A DNA stretch of 64,000 nt, taken from the NCBI GenBank assembly GCA_001600635.1, contig BCKL01000008.1, positions 529,770 to 593,769 of the forward strand, given 5' to 3'. This document shows positions 22,493 to 34,308 of the stretch, piece after piece. The notes beneath the pieces are model-generated. The model saw only the letters and a program-made list of their open reading frames with translations, did not search any database and was not told the origin of the DNA. A program made the translations under genes and the position numbers. Origin of the DNA: Leucosporidium creatinivorum (taxonomy: Eukaryota > Basidiomycota > Microbotryomycetes > Leucosporidiales > Leucosporidiaceae). The number at the start of each line of letters is the position of its first letter. Position 1 is the first letter of the stretch.

Positions 22493-23687
22493 GGCAAGAG
22501 TGGGAGGGAGTGACCGGCACTCAATAAACGAGGGTGGGTGGTGTCCGAGACGGCGTGGCTGGAGAGAAAGCTCAAGTGATGAGAAGGAAGGAAAGAGAGG
22601 AAGAGCGCAAGGACGGGCGACTTGTTCTCGGTGAGCGATCAGGCGGGAAGGGTACCCTGTCTCTCTCCTCTGTCTCGCTACAGGTAGTCACGAGTAGGGT
22701 CCAATCCAACTGTGGGCTATCGAGGCCTCTGCTCTTCGTGAACCGAGCTTCTGGCGATGAAGCAAGCTCTGTCTTGCCCTGGCGATTTAATGATCAGTCG
22801 GGTGAGCGATCCATACCATGGGAGAATCCTCGGTTCCAGTAGTAGACGAGCGTTCGAGCCCCGAGTCTCTGCAGGTGGAGACGCAGGCGACGAGGTGCGC
22901 CAAGGAGACGAAGGAGCAGTCGACGCCAGCTTTTTTCGCTGCGATCGTCGCCTCCTGTACAGAAGTGCTGCACTGCAATAAACAAGGTTGAGTATCACAC
23001 TCCGTCGCATTGTTCCCGCCAGCACCCAAAGCAGCTCGGGTAGGAAGCTCGGCTTTGCTTCGTCCCACTTTCTTGCCCCCCGCCCTCCGAGCTTCGGGCT
23101 GGAGTCGTCTCAAAACGAGCAGTGATCACAGCTGAGCTGTCTCAGCATTCGGCTCTTCGTGCAGCCTGGTACAAGCGTTCCCCAAGCTGTCCCGTGAAGT
23201 GGGAAGCTTCCCCAAGGGGGTTTCAGAGTTGGCGGCGCCGGGACATTGACCGAGCGCCGAGCAGCCCTTTCGGTAGGATCTCGGCCAATGCCCTCCGTTA
23301 GGGCGAAGTGGGACACCCCTACGGCTAATCTGGGAGTGTTTGACAGGCTGCTTCTCTCTCGTGTATATCTGCATGTACCCATTCGAGTCCAGCCCCTTCC
23401 ACCGAGACCCTCGCCGAAAGTGAAGCAAGACAACCGCTAGCGAGAGCCAACATCTCTCCTCGGCTCTCCTCATACACGTTTTTACATTCATCTTAAGCTG
23501 TGATCTATGCTTCAGCAGCAGCAGGATGACGTCGACTCCGAACGAGATCTTTGGTGGAGCAGAGACAAAGCTCGGTGATCTCGGCACTCTCGCTGGCGAG
23601 ACCTTAGAAAGATGTATGCTGCACTGCGTTACTGCTGAGCTACATAAGCGAGAAACCTAGCTACATCTACGTTATTACCCAGAGCGC
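22493..23687. other. Long intergenic region
   Basis: About 1.2 kb between the start of the Trp-rich gene and the end of the OXR1-like gene. It holds the Trp-rich gene's promoter. A minus-strand frame at 22787-23113 contains a Cys-rich run (see findings) but no convincing gene structure. A 12-bp palindrome, GGGAAGCTTCCC, lies at 23201-23212. Confidence 0.5.
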
Positions 23688-25381
23688 CTAACCATCCACC
23701 GACCAGCACTCAAACTGCATGACCTCAAACTTGCTCTGATCCACCCCTCCCGCTCCCTTCTCCCAATCCTCCCTACTCGTCAACGGCTCATTATCGAAGC
23801 AAGGACATCCCGTCGTGAACCCCTTCTCGAATACGCCGTCGATCCAGAGGCCGTACTTGCCGTCGCCGCCACCGACGGAGAGATAGTTGTGCTCGGTGAG
23901 GACAATGTAGTCGTTCCGGCCCGTCCATTTGAAGGCTTTGATGGAGGAGCCGACGCGGAAGTCGGTGGGAGGGAAGGGAGTGGATTTCCAGAGGAAGCTG
24001 TGGTCCGTCGAGAGGCGAGTCAGCGAGGTGGTCAACAGCGAGGCGGAGACAACGACTCACCAAGTCCCGTCGCCGTAGTAGCTGGAGCTCTCCTTCAGCC
24101 CCTCGTTTACGTAGGCTCCGAACACCGATCCTCGACCGTCCTTGACTACTAGCACGACACCTCCCGACGAGCTTCGCAAGCCGACCTTCATCCGCTCGTA
24201 CATCGTCCCGATCGAGATCCCATGCTGGTCGAGCGAGTAGAGCAGGTTCCACTTGGTCGAGATGCGTAGTCGAGGTGGTAGCGAAGGTCGAATCTGTGGA
24301 GCGATGGGATCAGCTCCGCGAACGAGAGAGAGGGAACGTTCAGGCTCACCCCTTCGGCGATATCCTCATCCAGCGCTCGCTGCACTCCCGGCCTCACCCC
24401 ACCCAGGACAATCGGCTGCACCGCATCTGGCGAGCGAGGATCGTAGTGCCACTCCTTCTTGGTGAGCGGAACAGTGTGTGAACGAGCGCTGGCGATGCCT
24501 TGAGGAGGAAGGCGATGAGCATTGCCGTTCGAGGGAGGGTTGGGAGACGGCCGACGACTGGAGGAGGGTGTTGAGGAGATGGAAGCGAGGTTTGAGTAGG
24601 AGGAGGAAGCCGAAGCTGAGGGGTTGGTCGTGTACTGGAAGCTCGGCGGCTCGCTTGGCGGCGGGGAGACGGCGCTATGGAAGTCCCCCCAGTCGGGACT
24701 GGTCGAGGGCTCAGCTGTCCGAGTCATCGTAGGAAGTCGGTCCATCGACTGTCGACGGATCTTGCGGAAGGTGTTCTCAGCCGAGTGGAGAGGCGGCGAC
24801 GAGGGGTGGAAAGGGTCGAGGCTGGGCCGGGAGGTCGTGGAGATGGGGATGGAGTGCGGTGGGGAGGAAGAGGTGGCGAAGGGGTGTGAGTCCATAAGTC
24901 CCGAGAGCCGTCTCGGCGGAGAGAAGGAGGCCGAGGTGGCTGAGCCTTCGCGCCGTCGCGAAGGTCGACGCAGGGGCAGGGGAGCAGGCGCCGGCTCGGT
25001 GTTGCTTGTTCCAGCATCTGCGGCACCTACACTGACCAAAGAAGGTGGTGGAGCGCCCCAGGGATCCCTCGCGAGGTCGTTGAGGACCTGCTCCTGCCGC
25101 TCGTCGTGAGCTCGCACAACGTCCCTTAGTCCCGAGGCGCCTGCACTGCTCGGCTCGTTGCTGAGGTCGATTAATGAAGCGAACGAGTCCAATGGATCCT
25201 GGCCTTTCGAGACCATCTTGGACGGTAATGGAGGAGGCGGGCGAGGAGCGGTTGCATTCGAGCCGCTGTCGGCGCTGGGGGCGCTCATTGTGGTGAAGAT
25301 GCGAGGCGACTCGGTGCGTGTAGGTGCATGGAATGGATCCAAGTCGGACAAGTCGACCAGCGAGCCATCCTTGGTCGCCAT
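23688..25381 (-). CDS. OXR1: OXR1-type TLDc-domain protein
   Basis: TLDc proteins protect against oxidative stress and regulate V-ATPase assembly. The first 330 or so residues are Ser/Pro-rich and disordered. The TLDc domain follows two introns (about 24292-24351 and 24001-24060) and includes KWNLLYSLDQHGISIGTMYE, VLVVKDGRGSVFGAYV, SYYGDGTCFLW, FKWTGRNDYIVLTEH, SVGGGDGKYGLWID, CPCFDNEPLTS and the terminal FEVMQFECWSVDG. All the family's strand motifs are present and in order, so the domain looks complete. I start at MATKDGSLVDL (25381). An in-frame ATG at 25489 would prepend 36 residues of uncertain quality. The gene is divergent from STN1 with 299 bp between starts. Confidence 0.9.
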
Positions 25382-25680
25382 CTTCGGCGGTACGAGCGGC
25401 TGGGGGAGCGAAACGGTGACGCTGGGCTGTGAACGAGAGAGAACCGTGAGCCTAGCTACATGGGTGTAGCAGGAGCCTAATCTGCTCACCTAGAGAGCTA
25501 CAGCCGAGACGACGAGAAGATAAGAGAGAAGCGGGAGAGCAAGCAGCGTCGCTCACGAGATCACTCGAAGTGCTCGTCTCGCACTTCTCGCACTTTTGAC
25601 TTTGTACCATCACCTCGTTCCACTTCAACTCGCGCTCGGCTACACGGAGAACCAGCCACAGCGGTCTGTACCACAACAGA
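25382..25680. promoter_or_regulatory. Bidirectional promoter, OXR1-like / STN1-like
   Basis: 299 bp between divergent start codons, without a visible TATA box. Confidence 0.45.
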
Positions 25681-28600
25681 TGGCTTCCAGCAGCGCTGGC
25701 TCGACCCGCTCGTCCACCTCGAATCGCAAGGTTGAACGAACGCTGAGCGACTCGAGTTTCGGCAACATGATGCCCTCGTCCAAGGCCCAGTCAGCTACAG
25801 GCAAGGACAAGGGAAAGAGGAAAGCTGCTGTCGTACAGGAAGAGGAGGAGGACGACGTTCTGGTGGTGGAATTGGGAGCAGCGAGGCAGACGAGCAGCAA
25901 GAGTCGGCCACCGCGCGCTTCGTCGTCTGCAGTGGGTGCTACAGCAGCAGCTACCAACAGAACAGCTCGTAGTACTCAGCCCACCCCCTCCGAAGCGTCT
26001 TCGTCCACCCTCGTCGCGCCCAAAAACACTCAGCGCAAGCGCAAGGCCGAGCCCGGCGATGGCTTCAAGATGGACTTCAAGCATGCGCAGGGGACGACTC
26101 AGCCTCCCAGTACCTCCCGCTCGACTTTCTCCTCCTCCCGCGACCCATCTCGACCTGCCAAAGCTCGACCGACCGCTCCACCGCCCCCCGCTACCTCCTT
26201 CGCCAGCTCCTCCCGCTCGCAGCTCTCATCGAGCAGATCCTCCTCCTCCATCATCGCTGCCGACGTTCCTCCAACCCAGTCGCAGTCCTCCTTCACCTCG
26301 ATGCTCCCCTCGGCGCTCTCAGGTTCGACCCAGGGCAAGCCAAAGCTCAGGCCCGTCCAAGCCTTCCGCCCACCTCCCTCCTTCAGCATCAAGCCGACAT
26401 CCCCTCCATCGTCTCCCGTGCCCGTCGAGACGGCAGCCCCAGCACCGCCGCCGCCGAGATCTGCCCCAACGCCACCTCGTCCGTCCCCACGTCTCCCTTC
26501 CATTGCTCAGGTCGACTCGCGCCCGCCTCCTCTCCCTTCACCTCCGCCTCCGTCAAAACCTCTCTCACCCCGCAAGCGCAAGCGCACCTCTCCCCAACCT
26601 CGCTCGCCCACCGTCGACCGCATCCTCGCCACGACCAACTGGGCCGAGCTGCACCCCTCGCTCGAAATCTCTCACCTCTTCCGCCTCGAGTACGCTCTCC
26701 ACGGCGGCTTGACGTACAATCAAGCTCGCACGGCGGGCAACAAGTCGCAGTTCGAGAAAGCCAAGAGGAAGAGCGTCCCCTCGGCGGTGGTGCTGCACGA
26801 GCAGCCGAGTTGGATTGACGATGAGGTGGCGGTGGGGACGTTTAAAAAGAAGCTGGGAGATAAGGAGCATTTTGTGGCGGTCGTTTGGGTGAGGGACGTT
26901 CTCGGGAGGAACAAGATGGAGGAAGGCTCGGTCGGCGAGGTGGGCGAGTTGAGGAAGGCGGTGATTGGAGGAGTCGACATATATCTGCTCGGGAAGGAGT
27001 TCCCCCTTAAGCTCGTCATCGTCGTCGGCATGATTGTCGGCATTCGCGAGAAGGAGGCCACCATCTCCTACGAAGGTGGGTTTCTCCTCTCGCTCGACGC
27101 TCTGCGTCCTCGCTGACATTGTCGCTTCGTAGTCGACGACGGCACGGGAGTTATCACCTGCACCTGCGCCCTCCGCCGGCCCGACCCCATTTTCGTCTTA
27201 CCGCCTCGCAAGCTCGACGAGCGCGGCATCCCCAGGACCCCTTCGCCGCGCAAGAGGATGATTGAAGAACTCATCCAAGCAGGCGAGGACCGTCTGGAGG
27301 TTGGAACTCTCGTCAAGGTCATCGGCCGAGTGGAGGAAATGTGGCACGCCGAGGCGGATCGCGGTATTGCCGCCGAGAAGATTGGTGAGTGCGAGTTAGA
27401 CTTTCGCCACCGCTCGGGACCCAAGCTGATCAGGTCTTGCCGCTCACAGAGGCCCTCTACGACGCTAACCTCGAGGCGGAGCATCATCTCCAGGTCGCCC
27501 GACTGCATCGCGAGATCTACAGCAAGCCGCTCGACCTCCAGGCCCAGCTCGCTCAGATCAAGCAGGCGGAGGCGGAGCAGTGGTCGCATCTCACCTCGAG
27601 TCAAGCATCGTCTAGCAACGCCGGTACGCCTACGAAGGTGAGCGACTCGAATTGTTTCCTCTCGGAGCTGCGGCAGAAGCTGACCCTTCGCCGCTCCTAC
27701 TTCTCCAGCGCATTCGCCTCTCCCGCCCCATCAAGCTCCACGACGACGACATCACTCCCCAAAACTTTGTCACCTACATTCGCCAACATCTCCGCGACCA
27801 CCACGTCGACCGCCCATCCCCTCCCGTCAGCCAACCCTCGTCGACGGCCGGCTCAGAGGGCGCCTACTGGGCGCCCATGTTCGCGAGCCAAGACCGCGCT
27901 GAAGAGCCCACGCCTTTCACCCTCGAGGATATCGAGTCGGATCGCCAGCTCGTGACTTTTGCGACGAGGTTGGCGCAGAAGGGAGAGAGGGAGAAGAGGG
28001 CGAGGAGGACGGTCGGGGCGTTGGGGAGGGAGAAAGGCAAGGTGTGGGTCAGCCAGCTGGACAAGGAGGGAGTCGTCTCGGTCCAGGGCGTAGGGAGCCA
28101 AGGCGGGAGCTCGCTGCTCTTGCGAACCGTGTCGAGCGGGCTGAGGTCGAGGAAGGGGGGCCAGAAGTCGACCTCGTCGAGCCAGGAGGAGCGGCCGCTC
28201 GAGGGCGCGAGGTTGGAGAAGGCCATCTCCAAGTGCTTCCGCGAGGCGTTGCTCGAGATGAGGAAGAAGGGAGTGATCGTCCTGAGTGAGCCGGAGACAG
28301 AGGAGTCGAGGTGGGAGGCCGACTCGAGGGCGATGGACGACTCGAGATACCTCCCCGACGCTCCTTCGTACGCTGTATCGAGCAGGACGTCGGACAACCG
28401 CTACACGGAAGGAGGGCCGTGGCAGGTATCGTTCGCTGAGGACGACGAGGAGGCGGAGCGTAGGCCTTCGCCGCCGAGGAGGATCAAGCACGACGCGCCT
28501 TCGTACGGATCGCCGAACAGGGCGTCGGACTACCACGCAGCGGACAGGGAGCCGTGGCAGGTGTCGTTCGCCGACGAGGAGGAGGAGATAGCGGAACGAC

Positions 28601-29397
28601 GACGGTCGTCGCCGACGAGGATCAAGCAGTCGCCTCCTCACCACAAGTCGATCAAGCTTCGGAGCAACGACCAATGGGACATCATCCTCGAGGACGCTCC
28701 CGTCGAGGAGGAGGACATCAAGAACCCTCTTCCCTCCATCCTTCCGCCGAGCTCGGCGCAGAAGCAGTCCAGCTTTGCCCAGTGGGACATCATTCTCGAC
28801 GACGACCCAGTCGATCCGCCTAAGCCATCGGACACCACCTCGACCGATCACCATACTCCTCGCTCGACCCGCACGCGCCTCAGCGCCGAACTCCCCAGCT
28901 CGCCCTCCACCGTCAAGCCCTTGCGCACGAGCAACCACGCTCCTCAAGACCAATCGACTTCCCTCCGCCCCTCTTTCCGAAGCTCTCGCACTCCCTCCTC
29001 CCCTCCCACTTTCGAAGTCCCCTCCCTCTTCCGCTCCCCTCGCGCCGACCGAACCTTCGCCACCGACTCGAGCTGGACGACCTCCATCGCCGGCGTCGAT
29101 CAAGAGACCTACGAGCTAGTCACCCACACGTCTCTTATGGCTCCCGTCCTTCGCGTGCTTCGCAATGTCTGGATCGGCAGTGGGCAGAGTTTCGGCGGCA
29201 AGAATCCGACGGGAGTTTCGGAGCGGGAGATTAGGGAGGCGTTGGTGAGAGATGAGAGGTGGGCAGGGGTCGCTTCGTACTCGGATCTGGTGCGGAAGGC
29301 GTTAAAGGTGCTGGTGGAGCAGGGAGATGCGGTGACTCCTGATTCGGCGCACTGGAGGCCGACGAAGGGGCTGGGATTCACCGAGGGGAGGAATTGA
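25681..29397 (+). CDS. STN1: Large STN1-like CST telomere-capping protein
   Basis: Stn1 is the RPA2-like subunit of the CST complex that caps telomeres and restarts lagging-strand synthesis with Pol alpha. After about 320 disordered residues (Ser/Pro/Lys-rich) comes the OB fold. It has TVDRILATTNWAELH, LGKEFPLKLVIVVGMIVGIR, SYE/VDDGTGVITCTC across an intron at about 27076-27132, then VGTLVKVIGRVEEMW and HREIYSKPLDL. Further introns lie at about 27386-27450 and 27640-27710. A C-terminal region with LRVLRNVWIGSG, VSEREIREALVRDERW and SDLVRKALKVLVEQGDAV resembles the paired winged helices of Stn1. Total length is about 1,170 residues, far above the usual 350-450. The extra length is low-complexity, with internal repeats and SUMO-interaction-like motifs. 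Start is the first ATG after the promoter. Confidence 0.8.
28353..28830 (+). repeat. Internal acidic repeats in the STN1-like protein
   Basis: Two copies of a unit of about 45 residues, each with APSY, a PWQVSFA core, an acidic run, ERR and RIK (about 28353-28490 and 28495-28630). Then come two copies of QWDIIL followed by Asp/Glu (28672 and 28780). Confidence 0.8.
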
Positions 29398-29814
29398 GGC
29401 TTGGGTAGCGTGCGCTTCAACCGTTGTCTTGTTGTTGTCTAGTCGTCTGATAAGTGCTTCCATGCGGGCTTCCTGTCACCTCTCGAGTGGGCGAGGTGGA
29501 GAGCGAGAGCCGAGCGTGGATAGCGCCGAGCAGCAGAGGAGGGGGGTTCTGGCCGCTTGTAGAGCTACCTTGGCTCCGCAGAGGGAATAACTCTGTAAGA
29601 GCTCAGACACAACACCTTGCATACCTCGACCTTGTCTCTGCCCGCGCCTCCATACTTGCCGGCGAGCCCTTCGCCAGCTTCTCTCTCCTCCGCTTTTCTC
29701 GTCTCGTCTCTCGTCACCTCCACCTACTAGCAGAGGATCGCACGAGCTTCCAAGCACAAACTTCAACGCCTCGTCACCTTCCCCATCTCACCAACAGCCG
29801 GACTCGCCCAAAAA
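29398..29814. promoter_or_regulatory. Intergenic region, PUS1 promoter
   Basis: 417 bp between tandem genes. No coding signal; the last 150 bp are C/T-rich. Confidence 0.45.
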
Positions 29815-31993
29815 ATGTCGAGCTCGAAGCGCGCCTCTGACGCACCTGCTGCCGACAACGCTACGCCTGCCAAGCGCACCAAGACCGACGGAGAGGGAGC
29901 TGGAAACGGTGCAGGTGCTGCTGACTCGTCGCCCGCTGTCGGACGCGACACAGACTCGCCTTCGAACCGAGGAGGACGCGGCGGCCGTGGTGGAGGGCGA
30001 GGAGGGCGGGGCGGAGGAGGAGACAAGAAGGAGAAGGGTGGCCGAGGACGTGGAGGCTACAAGGGTGGAGACAGGCGCGGCAAGGCCGGCGACGACTCGC
30101 GGACTTGGGGCGGCCGGAGCGACAATGCGAAGGGAGGGATGAGGGTTTGGGGCAAGAAGGAGGGCGAGGAGGGATCAGCTACACCCGACAAGACGGAGCG
30201 TTTGCCCAAGAAGAAGGTCGCGGTGCTCGTCGGGTACAACGGAGCAGCTTACAAGGGTAGCCAGATGTGAGTCGGCGCGCTGCTGGTCCGCGTTTGCGAG
30301 AGGCTTCGCTGATGCCTATGCACATCCACAGTAACCCTGGGATCCCTACGCTCGAAGGAGCCGTCTTCAAGTCGCTCGTTGAGGCCGGAGCCATCAGCCG
30401 CGACAACGCCGACGACCACCAGAAGGTTCGGCGTGCTCTCAGCTTTTCGGAGCTCGTTAGCTAACGTTTCTCGCATGTCGCAGGTCAGCCTGTCGCGGGC
30501 TGCTCGCACTGATGCCGGCGTGCATGCCGCCTACAACGTTTTGTCGCTCAAGATGATCCTCTCGCCCCCCGACAAGCCCGCCGAGCAGCCGCTTGAGGAG
30601 TACCTCAACACCTTCCTCCCTCCTACCATCCGCATCTGGTCCGTCATTCGCGTCCAAGGCTCCTTCAACCCCAAGAACCTCTGCGACCAGCGTCAATACG
30701 AGTACACCCTCCCCACACACCTCTTCCTCGGCCCCAAGCCCGGCTCGGCGCTCCACGACTGGCTCGTCAAGTGCCGCGCCAGCGCGAAGACCTCGCCTGT
30801 GGTCGCCTCTGCCGTTCCTAACATCACCACTGGAGCACCATTGCAGGAGAGCACTCCCGCGCCCGCCGAACCTAACGCTACCGAGCTCGCCGCTGCTGCC
30901 GCCATCGCCGACTCGGAGACCTTCTGGGCTGCTCAACCCGAGGGCTCGACATTCGCCGACGACGTCAAGGCCAAGAAGGGATGGCGCATCTCCAATTTCA
31001 TACTGGAGGCCGCACGAGACTTCGTCACCGCTTACGAGGGCAGCCACAACTACTACAACTTCACCGTCGGCATGGACTTCCGCGATCGCAGCGCATCCAG
31101 GACGATGAGGAAGCTCGAGGTGGGTCTGCTCCGCTTCCATAGAGTTGCTCCCCACTGACTCTGGGCTTCTACAGGTCTCCGAGCCTTTCGTGGTTGACGA
31201 TGTCGAGTACGTCTCGGTCGGCTTCCTTGGCCAGTCCTTCATGCTGCATCAGATCGTAAGTACTAGCTTCAGCTTTAGTGTTGACGGCGTACTAATCCTC
31301 TCGCTTATCACAGCGCAAGATGATCGCCCTCGCCATCCTCGCCGTCCGCACTTCCACTCCTCCCTCCCTCGTCGCCGAGACTTTCGGTCCCTCGCGCATT
31401 CACATCCCGAAAGCTCCCGCACTTGGTCTCATCCTCCTCGGACCTCAATACGGCGAGTACAACAAGCGCGTTGGCGAGTCGAACGCCAAGCTCGAGGACC
31501 TCAAGGCCAACAAGCGGCTGGACGAGGCTAGCTTCCTCGAGCAAAAGCGCGACCCATTGGAGATTGGGGAGGATCTCGATAAGCAGATCCAGGAGTTCAA
31601 GAAGGAGATGCTTTTGAGTAGGCTGTGGGAGGTGGAAGCTCAGGAGGCGACGTGAGTCTTGCTTCCTTCGGCGCTGTCGACTCGTCTCGTTTGCCGACGC
31701 TCGACCTATCCACAGCTTCTCGAAGTGGATCAACTATGTCGATGTGTTCATCGGAACCGACTTCGAGTACGTCTTGCGGTCAGCTTCGGCCTCCAGCCTC
31801 GACCCATAACTAACCTTGCTCCACTCGCAGATACCTCAACCCTAAGGGAGTTATCCCCGCTTCTGCCGTCAACATCAAGGGACCTAGCCAGAACGTTGAT
31901 AAGAAGGCGCCGGCTGCTGTTGCCGAGGGAGCCGACGACGTTGCGCTGCCGAGCGACGATGAGGAGACGGCGCAGGGTCAGGAGGAGGGTTAG
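29815..31993 (+). CDS. PUS1: tRNA pseudouridine synthase Pus1 (TruA family)
   Basis: Modifies U26-28, U34, U36 and similar sites in tRNAs, plus U2 snRNA and some mRNAs, in the nucleus. The N-terminus carries Arg/Gly-rich repeats ([17 protein letters not shown]) and Lys-rich stretches, plausibly for nuclear targeting or RNA binding. The catalytic core has [18 protein letters not shown], then the active-site Asp in [75 protein letters not shown] and [15 protein letters not shown]. Six short introns interrupt it, for example near 30268-30331, 30426-30483 and 31116-31173. The region between LPTHLFLG and GWRISNF is longer than usual, with an Ala-rich insert. The acidic tail ends at TAG 31991-31993. 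Confidence 0.93.
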
Positions 31994-32205
31994 AGAGAGA
32001 AACAGTTGGGCGGTCGGAGTAGCTCTCCAGTGTGTATCCTAGATGTTTTGCGATTTCTTCGGTCGAGTCGGACCCCGAATGAGGCTGGAGTAGAGCTGGC
32101 AAGGGAAGGCTGGCTCTCTTTCTCTTCCCTCGTTCTTCTCGCCTCGCGACTCTCGTCGCTCCAAGGCAAATCGTATCACAGTGAGCTTCCTGTAGTGCTA
32201 TAGCC

Positions 32206-33480
32206 GTGGCATCGACTCGTCGACCCTCTCCGCTCGCCTCCCGAAGAGTTCTACAGCTACCGATGGAGCTCGACCCGCCTTCTCTCGCTCAGCTTCAACT
32301 TGACCCACCGGAGACGCCTTCGGGTCCAACGCTGCCCGTCGAGCTCGTCCGATCTATCATACGGCTATCCCTACCCCTCTTGACGTACGCTACCTTTCGC
32401 CAGCGATACGATCAACTCATTCGCTTCTCGCTCGTCGACTCGATGTGGCGCGCTCTCGCAGAGGAAGAGCTCCTCAAGCATGTCGCACTCAGCAAAGAGG
32501 ATGCAGCCCATCCTCTCCTCCACAACTGCAGACCTCTCGGCCTACGGCGTAGCCTCGTCAAGACCGTCTGGCTGGATGAGCGGTCGAATGCTCCTGGAGC
32601 CATCGCATGGTCGGCGACTGGCATCAACTTGCTATTGAGCAAGCTCAAGGAGGTTCATACCCTTCGGCTGTTCTCTGCGCGCTCTTGGATCGAGCTGCGT
32701 ACTCTCGCTCAAGCAGCCCAAAGTGAGTTCGGCGTTAGGCTTCGTCGCCGAGCAGTCATCCTGCACCAGTGCTGCCCACCTACTCTTCAAACAGATCTCG
32801 CGGAAATGGTACTTGGAGACGTACGTCTTGCCCATTGGCGACACAGCTCCGGTTCACCTCCATTCTCTCGAGTAGAGCGCCTGGCGCTGGCGAACCCCGA
32901 CTCGAACACTCTCTACCGGATCCTACGACAGGCTACTTATCCATCACTCACAAGTCTCACTATCATGCTACGTTCTTGCTCCGGAAGCATCCATACTGTT
33001 GAGCGCGGCATCCGGTATCTGGCACCTCAGCTTACAACCTTCGCCCTTGTCACGACCGACTCGACCGACGGCCGCATGCTCGACGAGTCAACCTGGGAAC
33101 GCTTCACTCAGCTGGAGAACCTTACTCTCATCTACGATGCCTCTTTCGACCGGATACTCTACACCATTCCGAACTCACTCCGAGACCTCCGAGTAGGCCC
33201 TCCTTTCGCCGAGCGCTTCCTCTTCTATACGCTGCAGCCACTGCTAAAAGCCTTTGTCCTCAACCCTCCGTCTATGCAAAAGCTTTCCAAGCTCACTCTG
33301 CCGGGCCTCGAACCTCAGCCGTGGACTCGTTTCGAAACGATTATGATGGACGAGCGAGGAGCGGCGCGAGAGCAGCTGCTGAAATTATGCAAGGGGAGGG
33401 GAATTGAGGTTGTAGAGGCGGAGTGGTTCCCTCCAGATGATCGCTGGATTTATCTCGAGAGTCTTTTGAAGCCTGTGTGA
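32206..33480 (+). CDS. F-box/LRR-like protein, paralog 3
   Basis: More diverged member of the four-gene family. Its F-box region reads LPVELVRSIIRLSLPLLTYA, then LVDSMWRALAEEELLKHVAL. The Leu-rich part includes YPSLTSLTIML, QLTTFALV and LSKLTLPGLEPQP. The frame is open throughout, but the family's phase-1 intron is still recognisable at about 32722-32793 (GTGAGT, then CAAACAG). It is 72 nt long, a multiple of three and free of stops, so retention would merely insert 24 residues; spliced it reads AAQNLAEMVLGDV. At the end the frame reads Pro-Val-stop (33478-33480), while a donor at the same site with the acceptor before CCTGTAG would give Pro-Val-Leu-stop. Likely an SCF adaptor. Confidence 0.68.
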   Translation: MASTRRPSPLASRRVLQLPMELDPPSLAQLQLDPPETPSGPTLPVELVRSIIRLSLPLLTYATFRQRYDQLIRFSLVDSMWRALAEEELLKHVALSKEDAAHPLLHNCRPLGLRRSLVKTVWLDERSNAPGAIAWSATGINLLLSKLKEVHTLRLFSARSWIELRTLAQAAQSEFGVRLRRRAVILHQCCPPTLQTDLAEMVLGDVRLAHWRHSSGSPPFSRVERLALANPDSNTLYRILRQATYPSLTSLTIMLRSCSGSIHTVERGIRYLAPQLTTFALVTTDSTDGRMLDESTWERFTQLENLTLIYDASFDRILYTIPNSLRDLRVGPPFAERFLFYTLQPLLKAFVLNPPSMQKLSKLTLPGLEPQPWTRFETIMMDERGAAREQLLKLCKGRGIEVVEAEWFPPDDRWIYLESLLKPV

Positions 33481-34308
33481 GTTTGAAGTTCGACGGCACA
33501 GCGCCGAGCCCACGAGCGAAAGCTGACCCTTCGTTCCCCGCAGCCTGTAGCGATATGGACTCCGCTACTGAGATGGGTAGGAATGGCGTAGTCTTTCACC
33601 ACGATAGCAGGCGCCTGAGGAGGATGAATGGCTCGAGGGTGAGAGGTCCCGTCAAGCGCTCGGCGATACTCTTCGGTCGGTTCTGCAGCTCCAAGCTTGA
33701 CGCCGACTGGGCCGTAATGGCTGGAGAGTGATGTCGAGATCTGAATGAACCTCGTAAAAAACCGTGCACCTCTCACGCAACCTTTCTGCGCCATCGCAAG
33801 TGTTTCCTGACTCGCTATAACGGTTAGCTCTAACTTCTCCCGTCGTTTCCTCTGACATGCAGCTCTTGATGGTAGTTGGTACGTGGCTAAGCTGTAGAAG
33901 AGGTATTAAAGATGCGCTGTGTAGAAGGGCAAGTCGCTTGCTGCGACAGAGAGCCGAGGAGAAGAGCGAAAGCTTGAAGCGAGAGCTCGGCGATGGTGGT
34001 CGTCCTCAATCTGCAGCCCCTGTGAGTGCTCGAGTAGGCTTGTTGAGGCTGCAAAGTACTGGTGAGCTACCCAGAAAGCTCTGCTGTGCTCCCCATTACC
34101 GCTACCCGACCTTTTCTGCACCCCAATCTGTTTCCTGGCCTGTGGGGCGAAATCTCCCTGGGAGCTCCTCTCGCCGTCTCTTCCTCTTCTCTCTCCCGCT
34201 TCTCGCTCGTCCCTCGCTTCAACTCTCGTACAGCTGGACAGGACGTAGCTACAAGTCGACTACTACCCCTCAACAACCCTACAGCAGCCCCTTCGAAGCT
34301 CTATTGGG
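33481..34308. other. Intergenic region between F-box paralogs 3 and 4
   Basis: About 830 bp. The last 120 bp (34190-34308) are the leader shared with paralog 2. The rest shows only short unsupported frames. Confidence 0.5.

Noticed and set aside
22790-22880. Possible tRNA because of a TTCGAGCCC string
   Set aside because: Flanking bases do not pair as a T-arm and no A-box is placed correctly.
23201-23212. 12-bp palindrome GGGAAGCTTCCC as an operator or attachment site
   Set aside because: A single isolated palindrome of this length is expected by chance in 64 kb and no second copy was seen nearby.
27853-29103. Open frame of 416 codons on the minus strand, antisense to the STN1-like gene
   Set aside because: High GC suppresses stop codons in this genome. 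The translation is Arg/Leu/Gly-biased with no motif, while the opposite strand has family domains and spliced joins.
30457-31242. Long minus-strand frame opposite PUS1
   Set aside because: It is a shadow of the conserved PUS1 exons; no splice logic or family match on its own strand.
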